A stretch of DNA of 64,000 nt from Cytobacillus solani (GTDB lineage: Bacteria > Bacillota > Bacilli > Bacillales > Cytobacillaceae), in NCBI RefSeq assembly GCF_001420595.1, contig NZ_LJIX01000006.1, positions 4,554,857-4,618,856 on the forward strand, given 5' to 3'. Position 1 is the first letter of the stretch, and the number at the start of each line of letters is the position of its first letter. Of the stretch, positions 1-8,991 are shown in pieces. Below the pieces are notes generated by a model. It had not been told where the DNA came from and made no database searches. It saw nothing but the letters and a program-made list of their open reading frames with translations. Position numbers and translations under genes: made by a program.

Positions 1-1291
1 TGCCAATGGATGGTAAATATTCACTGTTTGCCGGTACTCTTACCGTTTTATTCGTTAGGTCAGCTAAGAGCTGGCACCATGAATGACTTCTTGCACCGCC
101 GCCAATGAGGGTAATGCTGCCAACATTCTTTTGCATCAACATTTGCATAATTTGAAATAAAGAGAAACAGATGCCTTCTAAAACAGCTCTGGCAAAATCA
201 GATTTCTTTGTCTTAGGGCCAATGCCCCAAAATGCCCCCTTTGCTTCACTATCTTGTACAGGGCATCTCTCTCCATGAACATACGGTAAAAATAATAAAT
301 GATTTGAGCCTGGAGGTGATTTCTGAACTTCATCTTCAAAATCAGCATAATTTCCTGATTGAATAAACGCCTCCACCGCCCAACGGTGCACATTTCCTAC
401 ATTTAATAAAGGGGCGATGGATATATTCAACTCTTGGATGATATGTGCGAGAGTAAATATTCCATGGTCCTTAGGCGAATGATCCTTCGAAGGAACAGCA
501 ATCCAGCCTGTTGTGCCTAAATACATATAACAATCTCCCTCAGAAATGGCTCCTGCACCAAGAGTGCTCGCTCCAGCATCTCCCGCTCCACAGAGTACAG
601 GTGTATGTAGGCAAAACCCCGTTTCATTTGCACCAAATGCTGAAACCTGACCAACCTCTTGTTCTGAAGAAGTAAGCTCAGGCAACATGAATTGCTCAAT
701 GCCTAAGCTGCTTAAAAGTTGCGTTTCCCATTTTCTTGATTCAATATTCATAAAACCAGATGTTGCTGCTGTTGTATAATCTGTTACAACTGAACCAGTT
801 AATTTATAGATAATATAATCTTTTGCACTAAATACAACATGTATCCTTTTATCACTATTGCTTATGCTATTCTTTTTCAGCCAAAGTAATTTCGAAATCG
901 GAGATGAAGACGTAATTCTATTTCCGGTCAACTCATATAAACCTGGCAGTTTCTTATTAATTTCTTCAGCCTCTATGTTTGCTCGATTATCTGAATAAAG
1001 AATAGCACTTGTTGTATTTTCTCCTTCTTGAATCAAAATAACATCTTCCATTTGACCGCTAAACGTAATAGCCTTAATGGACTGTGAAGAAACACCATGT
1101 ACAGAAAACCACTCATGAGTAATCGATTGAACACCTTCCCACCATTCCTCAGGGTTCTGTTCTATCTCGTTATTTTCACCTAAGCTTGTATGGATGTTAA
1201 ATGAGTGTTCTGCGAAAATTTTCCCTTCTTGGCTTAATAAAACACCTTTAATCGCAGTTGTTCCTAAATCAAAAGCTGCAATATAGTGCAT
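1..1291 (-). CDS. FGGY-family carbohydrate kinase, C-terminus cut by window edge
   Basis: Phosphorylates a sugar or polyol with ATP in the cytoplasm. About 430 residues are present of roughly 500 usual for the family. The N-terminal phosphate-binding motif DLGTT starts at residue 8, and the catalytic aspartate lies in the CGAGDAGAS stretch at residue 238, close to the position in xylulokinases. The frame is open to base 2, so the gene continues beyond the window. It is the last visible gene of an operon with a TrpA-like aldolase, ribose-type ABC transporter and SorC regulator, so its substrate is probably the imported sugar. Xylulokinase, gluconokinase or LsrK-like roles cannot be separated here. 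Confidence 0.88.
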   Translation of the reverse strand, partial: MHYIAAFDLGTTAIKGVLLSQEGKIFAEHSFNIHTSLGENNEIEQNPEEWWEGVQSITHEWFSVHGVSSQSIKAITFSGQMEDVILIQEGENTTSAILYSDNRANIEAEEINKKLPGLYELTGNRITSSSPISKLLWLKKNSISNSDKRIHVVFSAKDYIIYKLTGSVVTDYTTAATSGFMNIESRKWETQLLSSLGIEQFMLPELTSSEQEVGQVSAFGANETGFCLHTPVLCGAGDAGASTLGAGAISEGDCYMYLGTTGWIAVPSKDHSPKDHGIFTLAHIIQELNISIAPLLNVGNVHRWAVEAFIQSGNYADFEDEVQKSPPGSNHLLFLPYVHGERCPVQDSEAKGAFWGIGPKTKKSDFARAVLEGICFSLFQIMQMLMQKNVGSITLIGGGARSHSWCQLLADLTNKTVRVPANSEYLPSIG

Positions 1292-1308
1292 AATTACACA
1301 TCCTTTTT

Positions 1309-2082
1309 CTACTTTGCACTAGAAAGTCCTTGAATGAAATGAACAAATTGTTCTTTATCCTGCATTTCTACCATTCTCACTATTTCGCTTCCGACGACAA
1401 CACCCTCGAATCCACAATTCCATACTTGCTCAGCGAGAAGAGCATTCTTCACACCAAATCCAGCCATTAGTGCTGCTTCCGTTTGACTGCGTATTTTATG
1501 ATAAAATTGAGGCAATTCATTAAGATTCGTTATATTTGTCCCTGTCTTCCCTTGATGAATTTGACAATACACCAAGTCTGCTCCTTTTAAAGCAATTTCC
1601 AGCTCGCTATCATCCATGCCGTTGTTAATCACCGGGATAACTGAAACATTAAACTTATTTAACTCTTTACGAAGGCCAATCACTTCATCCAAAGGCAAAT
1701 CTGGAATAATAAGGCCATCAATGATTTGATAGATTGATAAATCTATATAAAGGCCAGATTTAATTACATCTTCGTAGTATCCCATTACCCATATAGGTAC
1801 ATTAATTTCCAATCGAAGTCTTTTAAAGAAAGGGAGTATTTGATCCTTTTTATGGAAATTAGAATAAGCCCTGGCATGTGATCTTTTAATGACTTCCCCC
1901 TCTAAGTATGGATTCTCACTTGGAATCCCCACTTCAACTGCATCAACTCCATTTGCTACCGCCTGTTTTATATAAGCAAGTGCGGAGCCTACATCCGGAT
2001 CCCCGCCTACAAAGTAGCCTGTCAAAAAGGGGTGTTTATCATTCTTTACTCTATTAAAAAAATTCTCTTGTGATGTAATCAT
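1309..2082 (-). CDS. TrpA-like (tryptophan synthase alpha family) aldolase
   Basis: A TIM-barrel lyase of 257 residues. Family signatures seen are VEVGIPSENP, GLIIPDLPLDE, the phosphate-loop-like AGFGVKN and VVVGSEIV. The catalytic glutamate of TrpA aligns with E50; the catalytic aspartate aligns with E61, with the same 11-residue spacing, so Asp is replaced by Glu. No trpB or other trp gene is nearby. The start overlaps the permease stop by 4 bases (ATGA), and the kinase begins 17 bases downstream. Inference: it cleaves a phosphorylated sugar made by the kinase rather than indole-glycerol phosphate. Family assignment is firm; the reaction is unknown. Confidence 0.82.
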   Translation of the reverse strand: MITSQENFFNRVKNDKHPFLTGYFVGGDPDVGSALAYIKQAVANGVDAVEVGIPSENPYLEGEVIKRSHARAYSNFHKKDQILPFFKRLRLEINVPIWVMGYYEDVIKSGLYIDLSIYQIIDGLIIPDLPLDEVIGLRKELNKFNVSVIPVINNGMDDSELEIALKGADLVYCQIHQGKTGTNITNLNELPQFYHKIRSQTEAALMAGFGVKNALLAEQVWNCGFEGVVVGSEIVRMVEMQDKEQFVHFIQGLSSAK

Positions 2083-3050
2083 GTGTTTTCACGGCCTAAC
2101 TTTTGAATTATTAATGCAATAATAATGATCATTCCCGTAATTACGTTTTGCAGAAAAGTAGGGATTTCCAATATGGTTAAACCATTTGCTAGTATACCTA
2201 GTACCGCGGCGCCAAATAATGTACCGAATATATTAGGAATTCCACTTCTAACAACTGTCATCCCTAGAAAAACGGCAGCATACGCATTTAAAAAGTAGCC
2301 GTCTCCTCCGGTTGGGTGAGCAGATCCCAGACGTGAAGCAAGCAAGGCCCCTGTTAGAGCAGCCAACATGCCACATAAGGCAAAAGCAAATGTTTTATAC
2401 TTTTTTATCGGGATTCCTGAAACTTTTGAGGCTTTTTCATTGCCGCCAATGGCATAAAAACGGCGCCCAACAGACATTTGTGTCATCAAAAACCAAAACA
2501 CAAGTACAAGGACAAGCATAATAATGGATAACATCGGAATCCCTGCTATACCCGTTTGTCCAATCCATTTAAAACCTTGGGGAATATTTTCAAATATGGT
2601 AGATCCCCCTGTAAACCAAAAGGTAAAACCGCCAATTACGGTCCCCATTGCCAGAGTTGTAACAAATGATAATACATTAAAATGAGTAATGATTGATCCA
2701 TTAATAAGACCTACTAAAAAACCAACAAGAACAGGTATAAGAATACACAGAATAATAGGCACACCTTCTGTTGCTAATTTGGCAGAAACTACACCGCCTA
2801 AACTAGCAATTGCCCCAATGGATAAATCAAATTCATTCACGGACATGACCAAGGTTGCCCCAACTGCAATGACAACGAGCAGCGATATTTGACGGGTGAT
2901 ATTAATAAAATTATCGACAGTTGCAAATGAAGAAGGACTTAAGACGCTAAAAATAATAATGATTAATATCCCCGCAATTATGGTTCCATAGGAGCTAAGA
3001 ACACTCTTGTTAAAAATCTTATTTGGACTCTTTTCTGTCTGAGCAATCAT
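2079..3050 (-). CDS. Ribose-type ABC transporter permease
   Basis: Integral membrane subunit of a sugar importer of the RbsC family, with about eight to ten hydrophobic segments and the family stretch SVNEFDLSIGAIASLGG. The start at 3050 is chosen over an upstream in-frame codon because it overlaps the ATPase stop by exactly 4 bases and has GGAGG about 10 bases upstream. Length is 323 residues, normal for the family. It is the only permease in the operon, so the channel is presumably a homodimer, as in ribose systems. Confidence 0.9.
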   Translation of the reverse strand: MIAQTEKSPNKIFNKSVLSSYGTIIAGILIIIIFSVLSPSSFATVDNFINITRQISLLVVIAVGATLVMSVNEFDLSIGAIASLGGVVSAKLATEGVPIILCILIPVLVGFLVGLINGSIITHFNVLSFVTTLAMGTVIGGFTFWFTGGSTIFENIPQGFKWIGQTGIAGIPMLSIIMLVLVLVFWFLMTQMSVGRRFYAIGGNEKASKVSGIPIKKYKTFAFALCGMLAALTGALLASRLGSAHPTGGDGYFLNAYAAVFLGMTVVRSGIPNIFGTLFGAAVLGILANGLTILEIPTFLQNVITGMIIIIALIIQKLGRENT

Positions 3051-4555
3051 TCGCTGACAACCTCCTTCTGAAAACGATAGCAAATTTCCAATATATCATC
3101 TGGTTTAATATTTTCATTTGGTAAATCAGCCACCGTCTTCCCTTCACTAAATACAATGATTCGATCACTGATTTCTAATACCTCATGTAAATCGGAGGAT
3201 ACATAGATAACACCTTTATTTTCAGACACTTGGTCTCGTAAAAATTGATGTATATCCTTTCTTGTCATAATGTCTACTGCTTGTGTCGGCTCATCACAAA
3301 TATAGATGGATGGTTCTGACAATAATGCCTTTGCAAAAACAACCTTTTGCTGATTTCCTCCGCTTAACTCTCCAACTGTCTGAAATTTATTTACTGCCTT
3401 CACTTGGAATCTTTTCATCTCTCTATCTACCAATTGTTCTTCTTCTTTCTTTTGAACAACCCCGCCCTTTGTGAGCTTACTTAATATGGGCAGAGACATA
3501 TTTTCAGAGATGGAATTCCCCATAATTAACGCATCTTCATGCCGATTTTCCGGTATTAAGACGACCCCGTTTTCAATGGCATAAGCTGGGCTTGGATTCG
3601 TAACAAGCTGCTGGTAAAAAGCAATTGTACCCGCCTCTATCTTGCGCAAGCCATAGATTGCTTCCATTGTTTCTGTTCGTCCTGCACCCGCCAAGCCATA
3701 CACACCTAAAATTTCTCCCTCGTGTAATTCCAAACTTACTTGTTTGACGATCTGATCTGACGTGCGAAGGTTCTTTACACTTAATAGAGATTTTCCGATT
3801 GCAGGTTTTGACCGATTGCTTTTTCCGATTGTGGCTTGACCATCTGTCATATAATGAATCAAGCGCTCCTGTGTTACCTCTTCTTTTGGCAAAGTAATGA
3901 TTTGTTTTCCACCCATTAACACTGTGACTCGATCGGATAATTGTATGACCTCTTCAAGTCGATGTGAAATATAGATAATGGCTACGCCTTCTTTTCGCAA
4001 TCGATCTATAAATTGAAACAATAGCTCCGATTCCTTATCTGTTAGGGAAGCTGTTGGTTCGTCTAATATCAGCATCTTTGAATTTGACATCATCGCACGG
4101 GCAATTTCTAACATGGTCCTCTCCGATGGCGTCATCTCCGATACCGTTTTTTTTAGGGGAATATTCATTCCCCATTTATTTAATAATGCAGTTGCTTCCT
4201 TATGCATCACTGACCAATTAATTCCTAAGCCATTTTTAGGATACTTCGTATTAAGATAAAGATTTTCTAGACCAGTAAAGTAAGAAATAAGTTGGCGATC
4301 CTGATGAATGACGTTAATTCCGAGATCATGCGCTTCCTTTGGACTCCCTATTTTCACTGGTTTGGTTTGCCAATGGAGGCTGCCTTCACTTGGAAAATAA
4401 ACCCCAGTTAAAATTTTTATAAGTGTTGATTTACCAGCTCCATTTTCTCCTACTAAGGCGTGTACTTCACCGGCATTTATAGACAAAGTAATATTATTTA
4501 GCGCTTTATTCGTTCCAAACACTTTGGATATTTTATCGATTTGAAGTAACGCCAT
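3047..4555 (-). CDS. Ribose-type ABC transporter ATP-binding protein (two nucleotide-binding domains)
   Basis: Energises sugar import at the inner face of the membrane. The 502-residue protein has two tandem ATPase domains, as in RbsA and MglA: a first domain with Walker A GENGAGKST and Walker B LLILDEPTASL-type sequence, and a second domain with a degenerate Walker A (GLAGAGRTE) but an intact LSGGNQQKV signature and CDEPTQAVD. This asymmetry is normal for the family. It sits between the binding protein and the permease, overlapping the latter by 4 bases. Confidence 0.93.
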   Translation of the reverse strand: MALLQIDKISKVFGTNKALNNITLSINAGEVHALVGENGAGKSTLIKILTGVYFPSEGSLHWQTKPVKIGSPKEAHDLGINVIHQDRQLISYFTGLENLYLNTKYPKNGLGINWSVMHKEATALLNKWGMNIPLKKTVSEMTPSERTMLEIARAMMSNSKMLILDEPTASLTDKESELLFQFIDRLRKEGVAIIYISHRLEEVIQLSDRVTVLMGGKQIITLPKEEVTQERLIHYMTDGQATIGKSNRSKPAIGKSLLSVKNLRTSDQIVKQVSLELHEGEILGVYGLAGAGRTETMEAIYGLRKIEAGTIAFYQQLVTNPSPAYAIENGVVLIPENRHEDALIMGNSISENMSLPILSKLTKGGVVQKKEEEQLVDREMKRFQVKAVNKFQTVGELSGGNQQKVVFAKALLSEPSIYICDEPTQAVDIMTRKDIHQFLRDQVSENKGVIYVSSDLHEVLEISDRIIVFSEGKTVADLPNENIKPDDILEICYRFQKEVVSE

Positions 4556-4579
4556 CCTATTCCCGCCCTTCCTAAGTGT

Positions 4580-5506
4580 CTATTTTTCTTTTATTAATTC
4601 TGCTGGAGCATACATTTCCGTACTATCTACTTCTTGCCCATTAAAGACTTTTTCCATTTGTTCAATAACGATATCTGCCATTCCTTCGAAGTTTTGTCTA
4701 ACTGTCGCTTTAATTGGCGCTCCTGTCTCGATCATGACAATTGCTTGGCTATTTCCATCAATGCCAGTAACGATAATATCTTCTCTGCCAGCTGCTTCTA
4801 TCGCTTGAGCCGCACCGATTGCAGGCTCGTCCCATCCAGCCCAAACAGCAGTAATAGATCCTTCTTCCTTGTTAGCAAGAAGCAAATTTTCCATTTGTTG
4901 ACGTGCATTTTCAATCGGACCCGGCACCTTAATTTCTTGTTCAGTAATCACATGAATATTTGGATATTTCTTCAACATTTCGTCTAGTACTTCTGTACGC
5001 TTCAAAACACCAGGATGCGGGCGATGAGTAAAGACGATTAAGTTGCCCTCTTCACCAATTTGCTCAACTAAATACTCGGTAATTAATTTAGACATTTCCG
5101 CATTATCACTAGTTGCATTTAACGTCATTCCGTCGATATAGCTCGCATCACTTCCAAAGACATGAATACCTTTTTCCTTAGCCATTTGAATTTGAGATTT
5201 CACTTGATTAGGATCTGTACTTACTAACACAATCGCATCAACATTAGAAGAAATGACATCTTCCATACGTGAAGCTAATGCACCAACATCACCATTTGTA
5301 TCAATCGTGTTTGTTGACCAGCCCTTTTTAGTCGCAAGGCTTTCTAACGTATCAACCATTTGTTTCGTTGTAACCGATGATAGGAATGGTGTTAAGATAG
5401 CAACTTTCTTTCCATCTTCACTTGATCCCCCTGATTTTTCTCCACCACATGCACTTAATGTTACTAATAACACAAATGCAGTTATGATAATTAATAGCCT
5501 TTTCAT
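4580..5506 (-). CDS. Sugar-binding lipoprotein (periplasmic-binding-protein family 1)
   Basis: Extracellular substrate receptor for the ABC importer. A lipoprotein signal peptide ends in the lipobox LSAC at about residues 17-20, so the mature protein is anchored at Cys20. The rest has the ribose-binding-protein fold pattern, with IDTNGDVGALASRMEDVI, a Rossmann-like repeat, and VWAGWDEPAIGAAQAIEAAG. Length 308 is typical. It is preceded by the SorC regulator gene by 11 bases. Substrate specificity cannot be read from the sequence. Confidence 0.9.
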   Translation of the reverse strand: MKRLLIIITAFVLLVTLSACGGEKSGGSSEDGKKVAILTPFLSSVTTKQMVDTLESLATKKGWSTNTIDTNGDVGALASRMEDVISSNVDAIVLVSTDPNQVKSQIQMAKEKGIHVFGSDASYIDGMTLNATSDNAEMSKLITEYLVEQIGEEGNLIVFTHRPHPGVLKRTEVLDEMLKKYPNIHVITEQEIKVPGPIENARQQMENLLLANKEEGSITAVWAGWDEPAIGAAQAIEAAGREDIIVTGIDGNSQAIVMIETGAPIKATVRQNFEGMADIVIEQMEKVFNGQEVDSTEMYAPAELIKEK

Positions 5507-5517
5507 ACATTAACCCC

Positions 5518-6462
5518 CTATGATTCTTCTATTATTATTTTTGCAGTTTCCATATCAGTGACTAAAACGTCGAGCCATCCGCCTTTTAGTGCCGCCTCAA
5601 TTCCCTTAGCTTTGACCTCTCCGCGTGCAACTCCTAAAACAAGTGGTACCTCTTTTAAATCTAATCCGCTAATCCCGATCATTCGCTCCGAGAAAGAAGT
5701 GTTGACCTGTTTTCCCTCCGCATCGATGAATGTTGTAGCTATACTTGCCACTACCCCGTCTTTCTCAAGTGCTAAAAGCTCTTCATCAGTCATATTTGTT
5801 GATTTTACATGTGTTGCCTCTTTTGAGATTTGTCCGATACCGACTAATGCAACATTTACACGAGAATAGAAGGCTATAAGTTTTGCAATCTCCGGCTCTT
5901 GGAGAAGCGTCTTTTTTGCCTCCTCTGAACGGACGACTGCTGGAGCGTGTAATACAGAATAGGAATTCTTTGTATTTTTAGCAAGCAAGGAAGAGTTAAT
6001 ATTCGAATGCCATTCAGTTCCCTCAGAACCCCAGCCGCCTACTAATGGCACAAAATGAATATGGGATTTTTGCGGATCACTTACTTCTCTGGCTAGCGCG
6101 GTTATCGATTTACCGGCCATTACTCCAACTACATCTTTTTCCTTGATAGCGTTTTCAAAAAATGCAGCCGCTGCCTTTCCCATTAACATATCTGCAAGAG
6201 CATCATCTGCATCAGTCGTATCAACTACGATTACATCCCGCAAATTATATTGCTGCATCAGCTTATTCTCTAATACAGACTCATCGCTAAACGGATTTCG
6301 AATCGTGATTTCCACAATCCCTTCCGTTTTTGCAACTGCTAAATACCTGCTAACTTGAGATCGTGAAATTCCGTACCTCGAAGCAATTTGTTGCTGATTC
6401 ATCCCATCCTGATAATAGAGATGGCAAATTTTCACTAGTAATCTTAACCTTTCCTTATCCAT
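5518..6462 (-). CDS. SorC/DeoR-type sugar-responsive transcriptional regulator
   Basis: Controls the sugar operon in which it is the first gene. An N-terminal helix-turn-helix (about residues 20-42, MNQQQIASRYGISRSQVSRYL) is followed by the SorC sugar-binding domain with VVGVMAGKSITALAREV and LVGIGQ motifs. Effectors of this family are phosphorylated sugars, so the signal is likely the product of the downstream kinase. A palindrome TGCACATTTGTGCA lies 24 bases upstream of the start codon and is a probable autoregulatory operator. Length 314 is typical. Confidence 0.9.
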   Translation of the reverse strand: MDKERLRLLVKICHLYYQDGMNQQQIASRYGISRSQVSRYLAVAKTEGIVEITIRNPFSDESVLENKLMQQYNLRDVIVVDTTDADDALADMLMGKAAAAFFENAIKEKDVVGVMAGKSITALAREVSDPQKSHIHFVPLVGGWGSEGTEWHSNINSSLLAKNTKNSYSVLHAPAVVRSEEAKKTLLQEPEIAKLIAFYSRVNVALVGIGQISKEATHVKSTNMTDEELLALEKDGVVASIATTFIDAEGKQVNTSFSERMIGISGLDLKEVPLVLGVARGEVKAKGIEAALKGGWLDVLVTDMETAKIIIEES

Positions 6463-6485
6463 AGAAACCCCCTTCTATCTTCAAA

Positions 6486-6517
6486 TGCACATTTGTGCAA
6501 TACAGAGAATTTGTTCA
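6486..6517. promoter_or_regulatory. Probable SorC operator upstream of the sugar operon
   Basis: A perfect palindrome TGCACA-TT-TGTGCA occupies 6486-6499. A related half-site AATTTGTTCA at 6508-6517 gives a direct repeat of the TG(A/C)ACAAAT type when read on the minus strand, 18 bases apart. This arrangement resembles SorC/DeoR-type sites. Position immediately before the regulator gene supports autoregulation; binding is inferred. Confidence 0.5.
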
Positions 6518-6619
6518 TGGTGTAATCATAATTTACCTATTTATCTGAAAAAAGTCAATATTTTATAAAAATAAATTTATTTAAATTTAGGACAAAGGAC
6601 ATATCTCTCTTGCTAGCAA

Positions 6620-6641
6620 ATTAAAGACATATTAAAGACAT
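6620..6641. promoter_or_regulatory. Direct repeat ATTAAAGACAT x2 before the Nramp-like operon
   Basis: Two perfect, abutting 11-base copies of ATTAAAGACAT occupy 6620-6630 and 6631-6641, with a partial copy AATTAAAG shortly after. They lie about 70 bases before the start at 6710 and so could be operators for the operon. One helical turn per copy would place two regulator monomers on the same DNA face. Function is inferred. Confidence 0.4.
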
Positions 6642-6709
6642 GTCAATTAAAGCTTTCATGTTTTATGATTATATAGAAGATTCAGACAACGAAAAAGGAG
6701 GCGAGTTTA

Positions 6710-7954
6710 ATGAAATTGGAGAATGAAGGGGAAACACCTAGCGTTCATGTAAATGGAAGAAAGAAGAGCATTTTAAAATATCTTGGTCCTGCTTTTATTA
6801 CTTCTGCCTTAGTTTTAGGTCCAGGAAGTGTGACGCTGTCGTCAAAAATTGGGGCAATATATGGCACTGAACTCGTTTGGGCAATTTTTGCAGCGATTAT
6901 CTTTATGATGTGCTACACAGAAATGAGCACACGGATTGGGCTTGCTGCCAATCGAAGCTTCATAAAGGTAATGCTGAATAAATGGGGGAAAATTGCATCC
7001 GTTCTAATAGGTGTAGGTGCCTTTTTAGTGACGGCCTCTTTCCAAGCAGGTAATTCAATTGGTACAGGAATTGCAATGAAAGCCCTGACAGGTATTCATT
7101 CAACTATATGGATCGTTATCATGTCCATCCTTGCCATTGCCTTACTATTTACAAAACAGTTTTACGCGATTTTAGAAAAGCTTATGCTTGGCCTTGTTTT
7201 AGTTATGCTTGGGGCATTTTTAATTACCTTTATCGCAGTCAAACCATCATTCGCAGATATTTTCAGCGGATTTATACCAACGATGCCTTCAGGAAGTATT
7301 GGCTTAGTCATTGCCCTTTTTGCAACGAGTTTCTCAATCGTCGGTGCAGTCTACCAATCTTATTTAGTTCAAGAAAAAGGCTGGACAATTAAAGATGCGA
7401 AAAGCAGCACACGCGAGTCGTATTTAGGGATTTTTATTTTAGGATTCATTTCATTCTTAATTATGGTTGTTGCATCAGCTGTATTAAAGCCCCAAGGTCT
7501 AGTGGTGAACGATGCTTCAGAAATGGGGGCATCTCTTGAACCCCTGTTTGGTTCTTGGGCAACTGTTGTATTTATGATTGGTCTAATGGGCGCCTCCTAC
7601 TCATCTCTTATAGGGAATGCGACAATTGGCGGTTCGATGCTAGCAGACGGATTGGGCTTTGGAAGCAAGCTCTCAAATATGAAAGTGAAATTTGCCATTG
7701 TTGGAGTAATCTTATTTGGTTCAATTGTTGCCGTTATTTTCGGATCTGCACCTGTAAATCTTATCGTATTCGCACAAGCTGTAACCATTTTTATCGTTCC
7801 GTTTATCGCCATTTGTATTTTAGTTGTCGCAAACGATGAGAAAATTATGGGATCCTTGAAAAACAAATTAACTAGTAATCTATTTGGAATGATTGGTTTA
7901 CTCGTTTTACTTTACCTAGCATTTAATAATTTCAAAAATATCTTTCTTTCTTAA
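6710..7954 (+). CDS. Nramp-related membrane transporter lacking the metal-binding motifs
   Basis: A polytopic membrane protein of 414 residues with about eleven hydrophobic segments and the Nramp-like opening GPAFITSALVLGPGS. In true Nramp metal transporters this site reads DPGN; here residues 37-40 are GPGS, so both metal ligands are lost. The TM6 methionine motif (MPHN) is also absent; the corresponding stretch around residues 203-224 has VGAVYQSYLVQEKGW. Inference: it imports an organic or non-canonical substrate used by the enzymes encoded next. A strong AAAGGAGG site precedes the start. Confidence 0.78.
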   Translation: MKLENEGETPSVHVNGRKKSILKYLGPAFITSALVLGPGSVTLSSKIGAIYGTELVWAIFAAIIFMMCYTEMSTRIGLAANRSFIKVMLNKWGKIASVLIGVGAFLVTASFQAGNSIGTGIAMKALTGIHSTIWIVIMSILAIALLFTKQFYAILEKLMLGLVLVMLGAFLITFIAVKPSFADIFSGFIPTMPSGSIGLVIALFATSFSIVGAVYQSYLVQEKGWTIKDAKSSTRESYLGIFILGFISFLIMVVASAVLKPQGLVVNDASEMGASLEPLFGSWATVVFMIGLMGASYSSLIGNATIGGSMLADGLGFGSKLSNMKVKFAIVGVILFGSIVAVIFGSAPVNLIVFAQAVTIFIVPFIAICILVVANDEKIMGSLKNKLTSNLFGMIGLLVLLYLAFNNFKNIFLS

Positions 7955-7974
7955 ACATTAAGGAGTTGTATTTC

Positions 7975-8991
7975 ATGCAAAATGTACAGCAATTAGAAGA
8001 ATTAATGACCAAACCGTCCAAAGGTTTAATAGAAGACATAAGGAAAGTGGAAGGAGATATTTTAATTGTCGGGGTGGGAGGAAAAATGGGTCCCACACTT
8101 GCAAAGAAAGCCAAGCGAGCAATTGACGAAGCTGGAATCGATAAAAAAGTAGTCGGTGTTTCAAGGTTTTCTTCTGGAAATCTAAAGGAAGAATTAGAGG
8201 AAGCGGGCATTGAAACAATTACTGCTGATTTAATGAATGAAGAACAGCTAGCTGCTTTGCCGAAGCTGCCCAATGTTATCTACATGGCCGGAAACAAATT
8301 TGGAACGGCTGGAAATGAACATTATACTTGGGCGATGAATACGTATCTACCCGGAAGGATAGCTGAACATTTCAGCGGCTCTCGCATTGTTGCCTTCTCT
8401 ACAGGAAATGTCTATCCACTCGTTCCTGTGAACAAAGGCGGATGCGATGAATCCCATCCAGTAGGTCCCGTTGGAGAATATGGTCAATCATCCTTGGGCC
8501 GTGAAAGAGTATTAACCTATTTTTCTTACAGAGATCAGACGCCACTTACGATTTTTCGTTTAAATTACGCAATTGATATGCGATATGGGGTCCTTCTTGA
8601 AATTGCAAAAGCGGTCTATCATTCTACTTCTATCGACTTGTCAATGGGGCACGTCAATGTCATATGGCAAGGAGACGCTAATGAATACGCAATTCGCTCC
8701 CTATCGATTGCAAGCTCTCCTCCAACTCTCTTAAATGTAACTGGTCCTGAAACACTGCCTGTACGTTGGATTGCAAAGCAATTTAGTAAAAGATTTGGAA
8801 AAGAACCTGTATTTAAAGGCCAGGAGCAAGAAACAGCCCTGCTAAATAATGCCGGAAAGGCGCACCAATTATTCGGCTATCCAAGTGTATCCATTCATGA
8901 AATGCTCGATTGGACAGCGAATTGGGTCATGAATAATGGAGAAACAATTAACAAACCTACCCATTTTCAGGAAAGGAAGGGGCAATATTGA
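7975..8991 (+). CDS. NAD(P)-binding epimerase/dehydratase-like protein
   Basis: Extended short-chain dehydrogenase fold, 338 residues. The Rossmann glycine motif is GVGGKMG near residue 30, and a FSTGNVYP segment matches the conserved catalytic Ser/Thr region. The usual YxxxK reads YGQSS, so the tyrosine is kept but the lysine is not, and catalysis may differ from classical epimerases. ATG 7975 is chosen over an upstream TTG because AGGAG lies 9 bases before it. It follows the transporter by 20 bases and overlaps the aldolase by one base. Substrate unknown. Confidence 0.75.
   Translation: MQNVQQLEELMTKPSKGLIEDIRKVEGDILIVGVGGKMGPTLAKKAKRAIDEAGIDKKVVGVSRFSSGNLKEELEEAGIETITADLMNEEQLAALPKLPNVIYMAGNKFGTAGNEHYTWAMNTYLPGRIAEHFSGSRIVAFSTGNVYPLVPVNKGGCDESHPVGPVGEYGQSSLGRERVLTYFSYRDQTPLTIFRLNYAIDMRYGVLLEIAKAVYHSTSIDLSMGHVNVIWQGDANEYAIRSLSIASSPPTLLNVTGPETLPVRWIAKQFSKRFGKEPVFKGQEQETALLNNAGKAHQLFGYPSVSIHEMLDWTANWVMNNGETINKPTHFQERKGQY

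Noticed and set aside
1309-2082. Tryptophan synthase alpha subunit as part of tryptophan biosynthesis
   Set aside because: No trp gene is near, the catalytic Asp is replaced, and it is embedded in a sugar operon.
1-6462. AI-2 (lsr) uptake operon
   Set aside because: The aldolase is TrpA-like, not the LsrF type, there is only one permease gene and no lsrG is visible. The similarity is only in layout.
6710-7954. Manganese or iron transporter (MntH)
   Set aside because: DPGN and the TM6 methionine motif are missing.
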